Shown: one piece after another, positions 1-8,045 of the stretch | Position numbering within the stretch: the first letter of the stretch is position 1 | Layout: every line of letters starts with the position of its first letter | NCBI GenBank assembly: GCA_947625655.1 | Contig: CANQPD010000011.1 | Coordinates: forward strand, 1-64,000 | Source of the DNA: an uncultured Dysosmobacter sp. | Lineage (GTDB): Bacteria > Bacillota > Clostridia > Oscillospirales > Oscillospiraceae | Direction: 5' to 3' | Length of the DNA stretch: 64,000 nt | The notes under the pieces: model-generated | The model's database searches: none | Told to the model about the DNA's origin: nothing | Seen by the model: only the letters and a program-made list of their open reading frames with translations | Position numbers and translations under genes: made by a program

Positions 1-468
1 ATGCCCGAGGACGACAAGACCCACCCCATCCCCGACCTGACCGGTTATATCACCGAGGGCCAGATCATCCTCAGCCGCGCGCTGTACCGCCAGGGCATCC
101 ATCCCCCCGTGGACGTGCTGCCCAGCCTTTCCCGTCTGAAGGATAAGGGCGTCGGCAAGGGCAAGACCCGTGAGGACCACGCGGACACCATGAACCAGCT
201 GTTTGCCGCGTACTCCACCGGTAAGGACAACAAGGAGCTGATGTCCATTCTGGGCGAGGCTGCCCTGACGCCCACCGACCTGCTGTATGCCAAGTTCGCC
301 GACGAATTCGAGCGCCGCTATGTCAACCAGGGCTATGAGGAGAACCGCTCCATCGAGGAGACCCTGGACCTGGGCTGGGAGCTGCTGAGCATCCTGCCCA
401 AGGCGGAGCTGAAACGTATCAAACCGGAACTGATCGAAAAGTACTGGCCGAAGAAAGACGAGAATTGA
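1..468 (+). CDS. ntpB: V-type ATP synthase subunit B, C-terminal part (5' cut by window edge)
   Basis: This is the C-terminal 155 residues of the non-catalytic nucleotide-binding B subunit of a V/A-type rotary ATPase, which sits in the cytoplasmic V1 head. The recognisable family stretch [20 protein letters not shown] is at the visible start, followed by the helical C-terminal domain ending in KYWPKKDEN. The first ATG in the window is an internal methionine, so the true start lies outside. Thirteen bases separate its stop from ntpD, which fits the usual B-D order of clostridial ntp operons. Confidence 0.95.
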   Translation: MPEDDKTHPIPDLTGYITEGQIILSRALYRQGIHPPVDVLPSLSRLKDKGVGKGKTREDHADTMNQLFAAYSTGKDNKELMSILGEAALTPTDLLYAKFADEFERRYVNQGYEENRSIEETLDLGWELLSILPKAELKRIKPELIEKYWPKKDEN

Positions 469-481
469 GGAGGGGTGAGCC

Positions 482-1195
482 ATGGCGAATATCACGGTAA
501 GCCCTACCCGTATGGAGCTCACCCGCCTGAAAGGCAAGCTGCGCACCGCCCAGCGGGGCCACAAGCTGCTGAAGGACAAGCGGGATGAGCTGATGAAGCA
601 GTTCCTGGACACGGTGCGGGAGGTCCGCGCCCTCCGCGCCGAGGTGGAGGAGGAGCTGATGACGGTGCACAAGTCCTTCACCGTCGCCTCCGCCCTGATG
701 AGCTCCGAGGCCCTGGAGCAGGCCCTGCTCTATCCCAAGCAGAGCGTGGAGCTGACCATGACCTTCCAGAACATCATGTCCGTCAACGTCCCTGTGTACG
801 ATTTCCAGACCAAGACCAAGTCCGATTCCGACATCTACCCCTACGGTTTCGCGGCCACCTCCGGCGAGCTGGATACCGCCGTGGACGCTCTGGGCCATGT
901 GTTCCGCAAGATGCTGAAGCTGGCGGAGATCGAGAAATCCGCCCAGCTGATGGCGGAGGAGATCGAAAAGACCCGCCGCCGCGTCAACGCCCTGGAATAT
1001 GTGATGATCCCTGACACCCAGGAGGCCATCCGCTATATCACCATGAAGCTGGATGAAAACGACCGCGCCACCACCACCCGGCTGATGAAGGTGAAGGATA
1101 TGCTGCTGAAGGAAGCCATTGAGGAGCGCAGAGAGGAAACCGCTAGAGCCGCAAGGACTTTCGGGGCTTCCGGTGAAGCGCCCCAAGAGGTATAA
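482..1195 (+). CDS. ntpD: V-type ATP synthase subunit D with element-derived C-terminus
   Basis: Subunit D forms the coiled-coil central rotor shaft of the V-type ATPase. The protein is 237 aa, starts after a GGAGGGG site, and has the family N-terminus (PTRMELTRLKGKL) and long N- and C-terminal helices. After the VKDM motif (residues 204-207) the last 30 residues and stop belong to the inserted integrative element. An alternative tail of similar pattern (ILKESLEEKRA..., 27 residues) survives at 13037-13132 beyond the element. The enzyme should remain intact because the element supplies a compatible helix and stop. That the current tail is element DNA is inferred from the two-copy arrangement. 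Confidence 0.95.
   Translation: MANITVSPTRMELTRLKGKLRTAQRGHKLLKDKRDELMKQFLDTVREVRALRAEVEEELMTVHKSFTVASALMSSEALEQALLYPKQSVELTMTFQNIMSVNVPVYDFQTKTKSDSDIYPYGFAATSGELDTAVDALGHVFRKMLKLAEIEKSAQLMAEEIEKTRRRVNALEYVMIPDTQEAIRYITMKLDENDRATTTRLMKVKDMLLKEAIEERREETARAARTFGASGEAPQEV
1091..1114 (+). repeat. attL-like core inside ntpD
   Basis: This stretch (GTGAAGGATATG then CTGCTGAAGGAA) encodes VKDMLLKE. It matches 13037-13060 (GTCAAGGATATG then ATCCTGAAGGAG, VKDMILKE) in 19 of 24 positions, including the 9-bp identity AAGGATATG. The strand exchange of the neighbouring integrase most likely falls in this identity. Confidence 0.75.
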
Positions 1196-1202
1196 GGGGC
1201 GG

Positions 1203-1221
1203 TTTTACCGCAATTTTACCG
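1203..1221 (+). repeat. left arm-type integrase site, two TTTTACCG copies 11 bp apart
   Basis: TTTTACCG occurs at 1203-1210 and 1214-1221, one helical turn apart, just after the ntpD stop. The same pair with the same 11-bp period is at 12896-12914 near the other end, also followed by GCTTC. Paired direct repeats near both ends resemble arm-type sites bound by the N-terminal domain of Tn916/lambda-type integrases. This is inferred by analogy. Confidence 0.6.
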
Positions 1222-1247
1222 CTTCTACGATGGGACGAAATGAAAAA

Positions 1248-1292
1248 AGCTGGTACTGTTTGGGATACCCCGAACAGTACCAGCTTTTTTAT
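1248..1292 (+). terminator. intrinsic terminator after ntpD
   Basis: A perfect 13-bp stem (AGCTGGTACTGTT with its complement at 1273-1285) and a 12-nt loop are followed by a T run. It ends V-ATPase transcription inside the element, so the element also replaces the operon terminator. Confidence 0.9.
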
Positions 1293-1306
1293 TAGCGTGC
1301 TCAACC

Positions 1307-1336
1307 TTGACATAATTTCCTATATATTGTTATAAT
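1307..1336 (+). promoter_or_regulatory. sigma-A type promoter for the HNH-like gene
   Basis: TTGACA (1307-1312), 18-bp spacer, TATAAT (1331-1336). The -10 box overlaps the first possible ATG at 1335, so translation must start downstream of it. Confidence 0.8.
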
Positions 1337-1361
1337 GACGGCAAAGGGAGGCGTGGGAATT

Positions 1362-1922
1362 TTGAATCATACTCATAAACTTATTATAACAGACCCTAAT
1401 ATAATAGGTAGTTGGTTTAACAAATTGGCTCCTGCACATAGAAATCCGGGGGGAGCACTATATGAGTTTGACCTTGACACAGTAATCAGCAACATCCCTA
1501 ACATGCCTGACACAAAGAAAGGGGCAATAGAAAATAGTACCTTCTTGATATCGAAATTGGCATCTAATCGGGGAGGAAGCTCAAATGAGTATTACCTTAC
1601 TATTATTGATAGAAAATTAGCCCAACAGATAAATAGTATCAGGTGGATACCAGAGCCATCAAATTCGGGGTATTGGAGAAATAATGCCAGAATGCCTGCC
1701 AACTATAAACTACATCAATATGTAGAAAATCTAAATAGTGTAATTGTTTCTACCGGGTATGATATACACCATGTGAATTTTTTTACATTTGACAACAGAA
1801 CTGATAATCTACGTGTATTGACTGATAGCCAACACGGAGCAATAGATGAAAGTTTTATCACCCCACGAGAGGAAATAAAAGACGATCAAGATATGATTGA
1901 CTTTATCAAAACAGTAATATAA
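1362..1922 (+). CDS. HNH-type endonuclease-like protein
   Basis: The protein is 186 aa, AT-rich and unlike its neighbours. I place the start at TTG 1362, ten bases after GGGAGG, because upstream ATG/GTG codons overlap the promoter or the ribosome site. The C-terminal third has an HNH pattern: His136-His137 (DIHHVNFFTFDNRTDNLR), Asn145 and a second part ending VLTDSQH, preceded by YKLHQYV as in phage homing-type HNH proteins. The N-terminal 100 residues are not recognised. Its own promoter and terminator make it a self-contained cargo unit. A DNase or nicking role is inferred from the motif; a defence or toxin role is possible but not shown. Confidence 0.65.
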   Translation: MNHTHKLIITDPNIIGSWFNKLAPAHRNPGGALYEFDLDTVISNIPNMPDTKKGAIENSTFLISKLASNRGGSSNEYYLTIIDRKLAQQINSIRWIPEPSNSGYWRNNARMPANYKLHQYVENLNSVIVSTGYDIHHVNFFTFDNRTDNLRVLTDSQHGAIDESFITPREEIKDDQDMIDFIKTVI

Positions 1923-1935
1923 CAGCAAAAGCAAA

Positions 1936-1974
1936 GAAGGTACTGACCCACGGGTAGTCAGTACCTTCTTTTTT
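1936..1974 (+). terminator. intrinsic terminator of the HNH-like gene
   Basis: A 12-bp perfect stem (GAAGGTACTGAC, 1936-1947, with 1957-1968) is followed by six T. Confidence 0.9.
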
Positions 1975-2045
1975 ACTAGCTGCTCATATTCAGGTGCTTC
2001 AAAACCAGAAGGGGAGAGTTTTTGAAACAACGCTTCAAAAGGGGT

Positions 2046-2064
2046 GTTCCAAAAGTTCCAAGTG
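2046..2064 (+). repeat. GTTCCAA tandem pair, copy 1
   Basis: GTTCCAA occurs at 2046-2052 and 2055-2061, then GTG. The same 19-nt unit with one change occurs at 8496-8514 in the same element. It could be a binding site for an element protein. The rest of 1975-2196 shows no gene. Confidence 0.5.
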
Positions 2065-2196
2065 AAGTTTTTGGGACGCTCTATCGCTCAATAAGGTTGC
2101 CCGCTCTGAAAGGTATGGCTTTTGGGGCGGTGCTTTATAGGACGGTTTTGGGGTTCTGTTTCATTTACCAATCTAGTTATGAAGGAGCGGTAGCAT

Positions 2197-2787
2197 ATGA
2201 AAGTAGGATATGTGCGTATCTCAACACGGGAGCAGAACACGGCCCGTCAGGATGTGCTTATGGAGAAGTTAGGGGTTGAGCGTGTCTTTACAGACAAGCT
2301 TAGTGGTAAGGACACCCAGCGGCCAGAGTTGCAGAAGATGATGGATTTTGTGCGTGAGGGGGATGTAGTAGTCGTGGAGAGCTTTTCCCGCTTTGCGAGA
2401 AATACCCGTGATCTGCTGGATTTGACAGCGGCATTGGAGGAAAAAGGGGTACGGTTTGTCAGTCAAAAGGAGGACATTGACACAAAAGGTGCAACGGGGA
2501 AACTCATGCTGACCATCTTCGGTGCTTTGGCTCAGTTTGAGAGAGAAACGATCTTGGAGCGACAGGCTGAGGGGATTGCCATAGCCAAAGAGGAAGGGCG
2601 TATGAGTGGCAGACCTAAGAAAGCGGAAAGTACCTTTGAAGCGGTTTATTGGGAGTGGAAAGCCGGGAAGGTCAGCGCCGCCAAGGGAGCCAAAAAACTG
2701 GGGATTGCCCGGTCTACCTGGTATCGGAAAGTGAGGGAGTTGGAGAAAGAGGGCATAGACGGCGGTGCAGTCATTGAGCTGGGTTAA
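2197..2787 (+). CDS. small serine recombinase (resolvase/invertase family)
   Basis: The 196-aa protein starts after AAGGAGCGG. Residues 1-140 form the resolvase catalytic domain: YVRISTREQ with nucleophile Ser9, ESFSRFARN with the arginine-rich active-site segment, and FGALAQFERETILERQ. GRPKK and a C-terminal helix-turn-helix (about 155-190) follow, as in Tn3 resolvases and Hin/Gin invertases. It probably performs resolution or inversion within the element or on a former plasmid form. No obvious res or invertible site was found next to it. It is not the integrase of this element, since the tyrosine integrase at the right end fits the att arrangement better. Confidence 0.9.
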   Translation: MKVGYVRISTREQNTARQDVLMEKLGVERVFTDKLSGKDTQRPELQKMMDFVREGDVVVVESFSRFARNTRDLLDLTAALEEKGVRFVSQKEDIDTKGATGKLMLTIFGALAQFERETILERQAEGIAIAKEEGRMSGRPKKAESTFEAVYWEWKAGKVSAAKGAKKLGIARSTWYRKVRELEKEGIDGGAVIELG

Positions 2788-2923
2788 CCCCTCCCATCTC
2801 ACCAATCCATAGGTGCATATTCCGGCTATTTCGTCAGCAGTCAAGAGGGCTGTGTCAGCGTTATAGTTTAGTTGTGGTTGAGAGATAGAACTTGACCGAT
2901 AACTAATTTAAGGAGTGTGTACT

Positions 2924-3391
2924 ATGGATAAAAAATTTGTGCTGAATCGGGTTGACCTGGGGCAGAGAGTGACTGGGTATGAGGTCTTTAACCCCGGTGT
3001 GAATGGCGGTGAGGTTCTGGGTATGACCGCCAAGCAGTTGAGTGAGGCGGTCAAGTCCTGTGAAGTGCTGGGTATGGTGCTGGATGGCAACGGGGCTTTG
3101 CAGCTGGACGAGGCCAAGGGGTTCCGGGCCATCATGGTCAAGACGGGCGTGGGGACGCTGACCAGCACCGACCCGGCAGCGGTGGCAAATCTGATGTACA
3201 CTGTTTACCGCCGGGACGGAGAGAACTACAAGGTAATTTCCTCCCGGTTTGGCCGTCAGACCTTCTGCGCCGACAAGATCAAGGCACTGCTTGACCTGGG
3301 AGCTGTGAATGGTGTTGTGCTGGACGGTGACACCATCAAGTGTGCCTGGGAGTGGGAGGAAATGCCCCAGGGCAAGACAGTGAAAAAATAA
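2924..3391 (+). CDS. hypothetical protein with internal duplication
   Basis: The 155-aa protein starts at ATG 2924, nine bases after AAGGAG; the GTG at 2915 overlaps that site. The family is not recognised. Two similar halves are visible: GYEVFNP...MTAKQLSEAVKSCEVLGMVLDGNG (about 18-58) and NYKVISS...FCADKIKALLDLGAVNGVVLDGD (about 100-146). Each ends in a (M/V)VLDG turn, suggesting a tandem alpha/beta module. It is soluble, with no signal or membrane segment. A hairpin follows the stop. Confidence 0.7.
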   Translation: MDKKFVLNRVDLGQRVTGYEVFNPGVNGGEVLGMTAKQLSEAVKSCEVLGMVLDGNGALQLDEAKGFRAIMVKTGVGTLTSTDPAAVANLMYTVYRRDGENYKVISSRFGRQTFCADKIKALLDLGAVNGVVLDGDTIKCAWEWEEMPQGKTVKK

Positions 3392-3401
3392 GGAAACAGT
3401 A

Positions 3402-3430
3402 AGCGGGTCACCCGGTAAGGGTGGCCCGCT
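3402..3430 (+). terminator. hairpin after the duplicated-domain gene
   Basis: A 12-bp stem (AGCGGGTCACCC with 3419-3430, one G-T pair) with a 5-nt loop and only a short T tract. It may be a weak terminator or attenuator before the next small gene. Confidence 0.5.
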
Positions 3431-3454
3431 CAGTTTAAAAGGGAGGTGAAGCAG

Positions 3455-3640
3455 ATGTGCCATATTGCAGAGCTGGTGATTGGGGGTTGTGTACTGATTG
3501 CCATGACCACCCTGGGAGTGGTGGCGATCCTGGGGGTTCTGGGAGTGCTGGAGAGGGCTTTTGGGGTGCTGGGGGGTATGTGGTATGCAGAGGAGGAAAA
3601 GGGGGTGAAACAAGCCCCAGAGGGTGAGGAAAAGATGTAA
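3455..3640 (+). CDS. small single-pass membrane protein
   Basis: The 61-aa protein starts at ATG 3455 after GGGAGGTG. Residues 6-38 are a long hydrophobic, glycine/valine/leucine-rich helix (LVIGGCVLIAMTTLGVVAIL), followed by an acidic-basic tail. No family is recognised. Its size and place fit accessory peptides of mobile elements. Confidence 0.55.
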   Translation: MCHIAELVIGGCVLIAMTTLGVVAILGVLGVLERAFGVLGGMWYAEEEKGVKQAPEGEEKM

Positions 3641-4824
3641 GGGGTCCTTTGGAGCGGCAGGGCCAAGCAGTGTGCAAAAAATGGGGATACTCTGCTGCTC
3701 CCAGCATTTTTTAATAATATTGGGGGTGAGATGAATAAGGGCAAATAAGGGCAATTTCACTTCTGACTTGTGAAAAAAAGGTGATACGGTCACGGCTACA
3801 TGGTCGAATAAATGCGGGAGACAGTGGGGCGGTTTCGACTTGATTACCAAATTTACCAAAAATTCGAGATAAATGAGACATTAGGTATCGTGTAGAACAG
3901 TGAACGCCAATTTTTAGCTTCATAGCAAGCAACAACTTTAATTAACGGCACAAGATACACTGATTAGGTAAAGATGGACTGCCATAAGTGGGGCAGGAAG
4001 AAATCGACCTGTTTCGCCAAAAGGCAAAGACTTACTATTAGGGAGGTGAAACTAAGTATAATACGGTGAACGACTCTTATGAAATGGTTGGGAGAGCGTA
4101 GATAAAACCGGTGAAGTCCTAAAATGCTGGTGAGAAATGTTGGGTTTGTCCGGTAAGACAACTAATTTTTCCTACTCGTCAATAATAGAAGCAGAAATAG
4201 GCATGGATTTTTCAGACGGAATGACAGTTTCTCCAAAGAAAATGGGCATAAAGATAGAACCTCAACATTTTCGGAAACGCAAAACATACTATACTTCCCC
4301 AGGACATCTTCGTTCAACAGCTGCTTGGATGAAAAAATTCCCTGCCTCAAAAAGTGCTTAATAGATATACACAATAGCACCTCATCCATGGTGGATATAT
4401 GTATGGATCGACTTGAAGTATAAAAATAGACATTTACTTTTAAGATCGATTGCTCTACTTGCATTTTATATCCACATGGTTTAGAATGAGGTTACGAGGC
4501 AAAAAAATAGTGCGGCAGGGATAGAGGGCGGCAACCCTCTATCCCCTGTACAGGTGTCGTGACCACCATGCACAACTGCGTCAGCAGTACCACATCCACA
4601 GTATAATGCAATCTTGTTGAATTAGCAAGGTGCGTTATACGAGTTGTGTAAAGCACATAGCAAGATCATTTCGTGCGTGCATGGGTATCTTTGTACCTGT
4701 GTGCGCTCTTTTGTCTCGGCGGCAGAAGCTCAAGGGGAGACAGGCTGGCTCTGTCCCCCTTGGGTGGAAGCTGTTGAGAGTCAATAAAAAAGCCGTCACT
4801 GTGACGGCACGGGAGGAAACCGTA
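3641..4824. other. 1.2-kb region without a supported gene, with strong hairpins
   Basis: No open frame here has both a good ribosome site and a plausible sequence. The most evident structure is a perfect 11-bp hairpin at 4518-4545 (GGGATAGAGGG, 6-nt loop). Short inverted repeats and AT-rich stretches fill the rest. It could hold a non-coding RNA or an origin or transfer site; nothing seen settles this. Confidence 0.4.
4785..4808 (-). terminator. leftward intrinsic terminator upstream of the lipoprotein gene
   Basis: GCCGTCAC (4792-4799), one base, GTGACGGC (4801-4808). Read on the minus strand it is followed by TTTTTTATTG. It lies just upstream of the lipoprotein ribosome site (4811-4816), so on the plus strand it could act as an operator or block leftward transcription. 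No minus-strand gene is seen to its right. Confidence 0.6.
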
Positions 4825-5499
4825 ATGAAAAAGGCGATCATATATGGTATGTCCCTGGCCCTGATTTTATCCATGACAGCCTGCGGTGGTTCCAATGAAA
4901 ACGCCGCTGATAAGAGTCAGGAAACCAGCACCCCCGAAGTCTCCCAGTCCATGGAGAGCAGTACCCCCACCCCAGAGCAGACCACCCAGACAGCACCCGA
5001 AACCACCCCCACCCCGGAGAGCGTTTCCACTCCTGCCCGGGATGATACCACGGAACAGGAGCAGCTTTTCACCGATTGTAGCGAAACCATGTATGCAACC
5101 ACTACAGTCAATGTACGTTCCAGTTATAGCACCAACAGCGATAAGTTAGGCAGCTTAACCAAGGCTCAGTCTGTCAAGCGCACCGGCATTGGTACTGGAG
5201 CTGCAGCAGGATGGAGCAGAATAGAGTTTAACGGTAAGGTAGCCTATGTATCTAGTGACTATCTCAGTGCAACCAAGCCACAAGTAAATACCTCAACTGG
5301 TTCAAGTAGTAGTTCTGGCGGTCAAACCAGCAAGCCAAGCACTGGTGGTAACACATCTAGCGGAGGAAGTAATCAGGTAGGTCAACCACCGGCTAGTGGT
5401 GGTATGAGCGGGTTATTAGACTATACAGATCCTAGTTCTAATCCAGATGCATTTAAAGATAATCAGTCTGAAGGTAACGCAGGTATCAACGTTAATTAA
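4825..5499 (+). CDS. SH3b-domain lipoprotein
   Basis: The 224-aa exported protein starts at ATG 4825 after GGGAGG. It has a type II signal peptide with lipobox LSMTAC (Cys20), a Thr/Pro/Ser-rich linker (about 25-80), a bacterial SH3 domain at about 91-148 (TVNVRSSYSTNSDKLG...GWSRI...VAYVSSDYL) and a Gly/Ser-rich linker. The last residues, SNPDAFKDNQSEGNAGINVN, are shared with the next gene down to the nucleotide level. SH3b domains often bind peptidoglycan, so it is probably anchored at the cell surface and contacts the wall. Base composition shifts to AT-rich within the gene, near 5270. Confidence 0.85.
   Translation: MKKAIIYGMSLALILSMTACGGSNENAADKSQETSTPEVSQSMESSTPTPEQTTQTAPETTPTPESVSTPARDDTTEQEQLFTDCSETMYATTTVNVRSSYSTNSDKLGSLTKAQSVKRTGIGTGAAAGWSRIEFNGKVAYVSSDYLSATKPQVNTSTGSSSSSGGQTSKPSTGGNTSSGGSNQVGQPPASGGMSGLLDYTDPSSNPDAFKDNQSEGNAGINVN
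5436..5493 (+). repeat. 58-bp exact direct repeat, copy 1 (3' coding end of lipoprotein gene)
   Basis: Identical base for base to 6172-6229. Both copies are in frame and encode SNPDAFKDNQSEGNAGINV just before the stop codons. Confidence 0.95.
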
Positions 5500-5510
5500 A
5501 TACTATATAT

Positions 5511-5537
5511 GAAGAGATGGCATTTAGCCATCTCTTC
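5511..5537 (+). terminator. hairpin between the two exported-protein genes
   Basis: GAAGAGATGGC with its perfect complement at 5527-5537 and a 5-nt loop. The T tract is poor, so it may be a partial terminator or mRNA-stabilising hairpin. Confidence 0.55.
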
Positions 5538-5572
5538 AGCACTTATTTAGGGTTAACTGGAGGTTGAAATAA

Positions 5573-6235
5573 ATGAATATACCAAGTTATTCAAGTCAAG
5601 ACAATAATAGTGATAATATGAATAAGAAGAAAGTAACAATCATTGTTGGGGTTGTAATTGCTGCTATTATAATAATTGGTGCAGTGATAGCTGCTATTTT
5701 ACTGGGATCAAGCGATAATAGTATTAATCAACCAACAAATACTGCTAATACAGAAGATAGTGAAATATATGCACCAGAATTTGATTCTAGTGGACCAGAA
5801 ATAGAAATAGACGAATCTCCTATTTTAGATGTACCACCTGAGGTTGATTGGGAGGAGCCACCAGTTTTAACTTACTATAATGAAGATGTTGATACAAACT
5901 CTGATGGTCATGTGGATAAGACCGAGTGGGAAGTATGGGTATCCAAACATCCTGAGGACCTCAACCAAGATATGATTATATCTGATGAAGAAAAAGCTGC
6001 TTATGAATCTAATGATGAAGAGGCTAAAGAAGAATACCAGCCAACTAAGGCTGAGGATATAAAGGAGCCAACAGAGGAAGAGTTAGACGCAATAAATGAA
6101 GCAGGCAGAGAAGCAGCCGAGGCTGCTGGTCAGGGTTTAGGCGGTCTTATAAACAGAGAACCACCTTCTAATTCTAATCCAGATGCATTTAAAGATAATC
6201 AGTCTGAAGGTAACGCAGGTATCAACGTTGAGTGA
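5573..6235 (+). CDS. membrane-anchored protein with paired EF-hand/dockerin-like calcium loops
   Basis: The 220-aa protein starts after GGAGGTTG. Residues 21-44 are a strong transmembrane helix rich in Ile/Val/Ala after a short polar N-terminus, so the bulk is likely outside. An acidic linker leads to two calcium-loop patterns about 22 residues apart, DTNSDGHVDKTE (about 107-118) and DLNQDMIISDEE (129-140), in the spacing of EF-hand or dockerin repeats. The C-terminus SNPDAFKDNQSEGNAGINVE repeats that of the preceding lipoprotein. The gene is strongly AT-rich. Calcium binding is inferred from the loops only. Confidence 0.75.
   Translation: MNIPSYSSQDNNSDNMNKKKVTIIVGVVIAAIIIIGAVIAAILLGSSDNSINQPTNTANTEDSEIYAPEFDSSGPEIEIDESPILDVPPEVDWEEPPVLTYYNEDVDTNSDGHVDKTEWEVWVSKHPEDLNQDMIISDEEKAAYESNDEEAKEEYQPTKAEDIKEPTEEELDAINEAGREAAEAAGQGLGGLINREPPSNSNPDAFKDNQSEGNAGINVE
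6172..6229 (+). repeat. 58-bp exact direct repeat, copy 2 (3' coding end of EF-hand gene)
   Basis: Exact copy of 5436-5493, in the same frame and position relative to the stop codon. Such identity between otherwise unrelated genes suggests recent duplication or gene conversion of a C-terminal tag. Confidence 0.95.
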
Positions 6236-6263
6236 TGAATACTGAAAGTTGGAGGTGATAGAC

Positions 6264-7802
6264 ATGAGGACAGACTTAAAGTCTAGACTATTGGCTTTTT
6301 TATTGGTTATTGTAACAATAATGGCATTATTAAGTACAACTGCAAGCGCTGTTGATTATGTAGATGTTTGGCAGTCTGCGGGTGGATCTGGTGCAAATAA
6401 TGCTTCTGTTACTTCAGGAGGAGTTTGGGCACCAAGATACCAAGGATTTAGAATAGCTATATTAGACTATGCAGGAAAGCCAGCATTTACATTCAATGGG
6501 AAAGATTACTTAGACTTGTTATTTTCTTACCCATATAATTGTAGCTACTATGGGTTAGAGAATAAGACAGATGGATATAGAAAAGCTAGTATATATAGAT
6601 CTGACTGGGGGTCAAAATGTTATGCAGTTACAATAAGTGACTTATATTCGGCTATTAGTGCGGGTCAACTTAGTTTTAAAACTAACGGAGATATATCAGC
6701 TACAGCTTCTAATCTAAAGAATATGCCCTATCATTTGGATAGACAAAATGGATATTGGTATAAACAAGGAACAAAAGTCAAAGCAAAGATGTATGGTACA
6801 TCGGATGATAAGATAGACATAAACGCTGCGTTGTTTGCTATTCTAAACTTAAAAGATGAATATTCATATTTTTGGCAGCCTAAGAGTGACATTTTTGTTG
6901 GCCAACCTTATTCAAGTGCAGAGCTTAACGCTTTAGCAAATAACCAAACAACTCCAATGGACCTTATGGGTTCTAGGAAGTTAGTAGTATCAGTAGAGCC
7001 AATAATATGGAACCAGTTAAGAATAAGTAAATCACAATTCAGCAGATATTCAGTTTACGGAACTCAAACAGATATAGGGTTCATATGTAAAAAGTTGATT
7101 GAGTGGGGAACTGACTTTGCTGGGTCAGATGGTGGTGGAAAGAATGGTGGTTACGACTGGTCTCTATTCGGTAAAGTAGGTCGTAAAGCAATGGTCTTAA
7201 CTAAAGGCATAAGAATACACTATTATCATAATGGAACTGAAGATATTCAACAAACTTGGGTTATAGACCCACCAGTAGATAACGGAAAAGCAGTTGACAA
7301 TGACACTGTTGCTGCTATGCAGCCTGGATGGTCACTTCATCTTTACCAATTAAGAGGTAGTGACGACCAAACGCATACTTGGGATAGTCATAATTATCCG
7401 ATAACTGATCCTAACCCTCATGGGGATAATCCAAACTATAAAGAGCATCCAGCACCAGATCCAAAGACAGACCCATGCACATCTGACAAAATAAACAGTC
7501 TATTAGATAAACTACATTATAGAATAGTAAAGGTATATGACCAGGAAGTACTGTATGCATCTATTGATGAAAATGGAGAACTCACTCTTACTAAGGGTAC
7601 TGAGCACGTATCCACTCATGTAAGAGAGCAAACACTTCCAAAAATAGAAGTGCAAGATGAGATGCCAGAGTATAAGCTGGTTGAGTGGAAATACACTTAT
7701 GACCAATATGTCCCAGTAACAGAGGGTGGAACAGAGAGTACAAAGTGGGAAGATGAGCCAATAGCAGGCAGGACAGTTGTTAATAGTGATATAGCCGCTT
7801 GA
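6264..7802 (+). CDS. large secreted protein of unknown function
   Basis: The 512-aa protein starts at ATG 6264 after GGAGGTGAT. A Sec signal peptide runs to about residue 31 (LLAFLLVIVTIMALLSTTASA). The mature part is rich in Tyr, Trp, Asn and Ser and has few Cys. It has aromatic motifs through 40-330, a Pro/Asp-rich linker (TDPNPHGDNP, PAPDPKTDP) and a C-terminal beta-rich segment. No catalytic motif or known domain is recognised. It ends the AT-rich block and lacks the shared C-terminal tag. Context suggests that the three exported proteins work together at the cell surface. Confidence 0.75.
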   Translation: MRTDLKSRLLAFLLVIVTIMALLSTTASAVDYVDVWQSAGGSGANNASVTSGGVWAPRYQGFRIAILDYAGKPAFTFNGKDYLDLLFSYPYNCSYYGLENKTDGYRKASIYRSDWGSKCYAVTISDLYSAISAGQLSFKTNGDISATASNLKNMPYHLDRQNGYWYKQGTKVKAKMYGTSDDKIDINAALFAILNLKDEYSYFWQPKSDIFVGQPYSSAELNALANNQTTPMDLMGSRKLVVSVEPIIWNQLRISKSQFSRYSVYGTQTDIGFICKKLIEWGTDFAGSDGGGKNGGYDWSLFGKVGRKAMVLTKGIRIHYYHNGTEDIQQTWVIDPPVDNGKAVDNDTVAAMQPGWSLHLYQLRGSDDQTHTWDSHNYPITDPNPHGDNPNYKEHPAPDPKTDPCTSDKINSLLDKLHYRIVKVYDQEVLYASIDENGELTLTKGTEHVSTHVREQTLPKIEVQDEMPEYKLVEWKYTYDQYVPVTEGGTESTKWEDEPIAGRTVVNSDIAA

Positions 7803-7836
7803 TATACTCCATTTGCAGATGGAGTATATTTTTTTG
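7803..7836 (+). terminator. intrinsic terminator after the secreted-protein gene
   Basis: A nine-bp stem (TATACTCCA with 7820-7828) is followed by a run of T. It closes the AT-rich transcription unit. Confidence 0.85.
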
Positions 7837-7847
7837 TTAGGAGTGAG

Positions 7848-8033
7848 ATGAACATGATAAACAACCTGTACGTGGTTCAGCGGGGGCAGCAGTATGCCAT
7901 ATTCACGCCTCAGGGCATACAGATCGGTCTTCTGTTCTTGGGACAGGATGGCCAGTACGCCAAGGACGTGGCGGCTCTTGGCCCGATCACCAAGGCACTG
8001 GCAAAGCGTTGGGGCGTAAATCCAAAGGACTAA
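7848..8033 (+). CDS. small hypothetical protein
   Basis: The 61-aa protein starts at ATG 7848 after TAGGAGTGAG. It is soluble, with no signal or membrane segment: VVQRGQQYAIFTPQGIQIGLLFLGQDGQYAKD. A terminator hairpin follows. GC content returns to the level of the rest of the element. Not recognised. Confidence 0.55.
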   Translation: MNMINNLYVVQRGQQYAIFTPQGIQIGLLFLGQDGQYAKDVAALGPITKALAKRWGVNPKD

Positions 8034-8045
8034 AGACACCCGACC

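Noticed and set aside
4137..4464. Small open frames of 74 and 100 aa on opposite strands
   Set aside because: They overlap each other, lack good ribosome sites and show no recognisable sequence.
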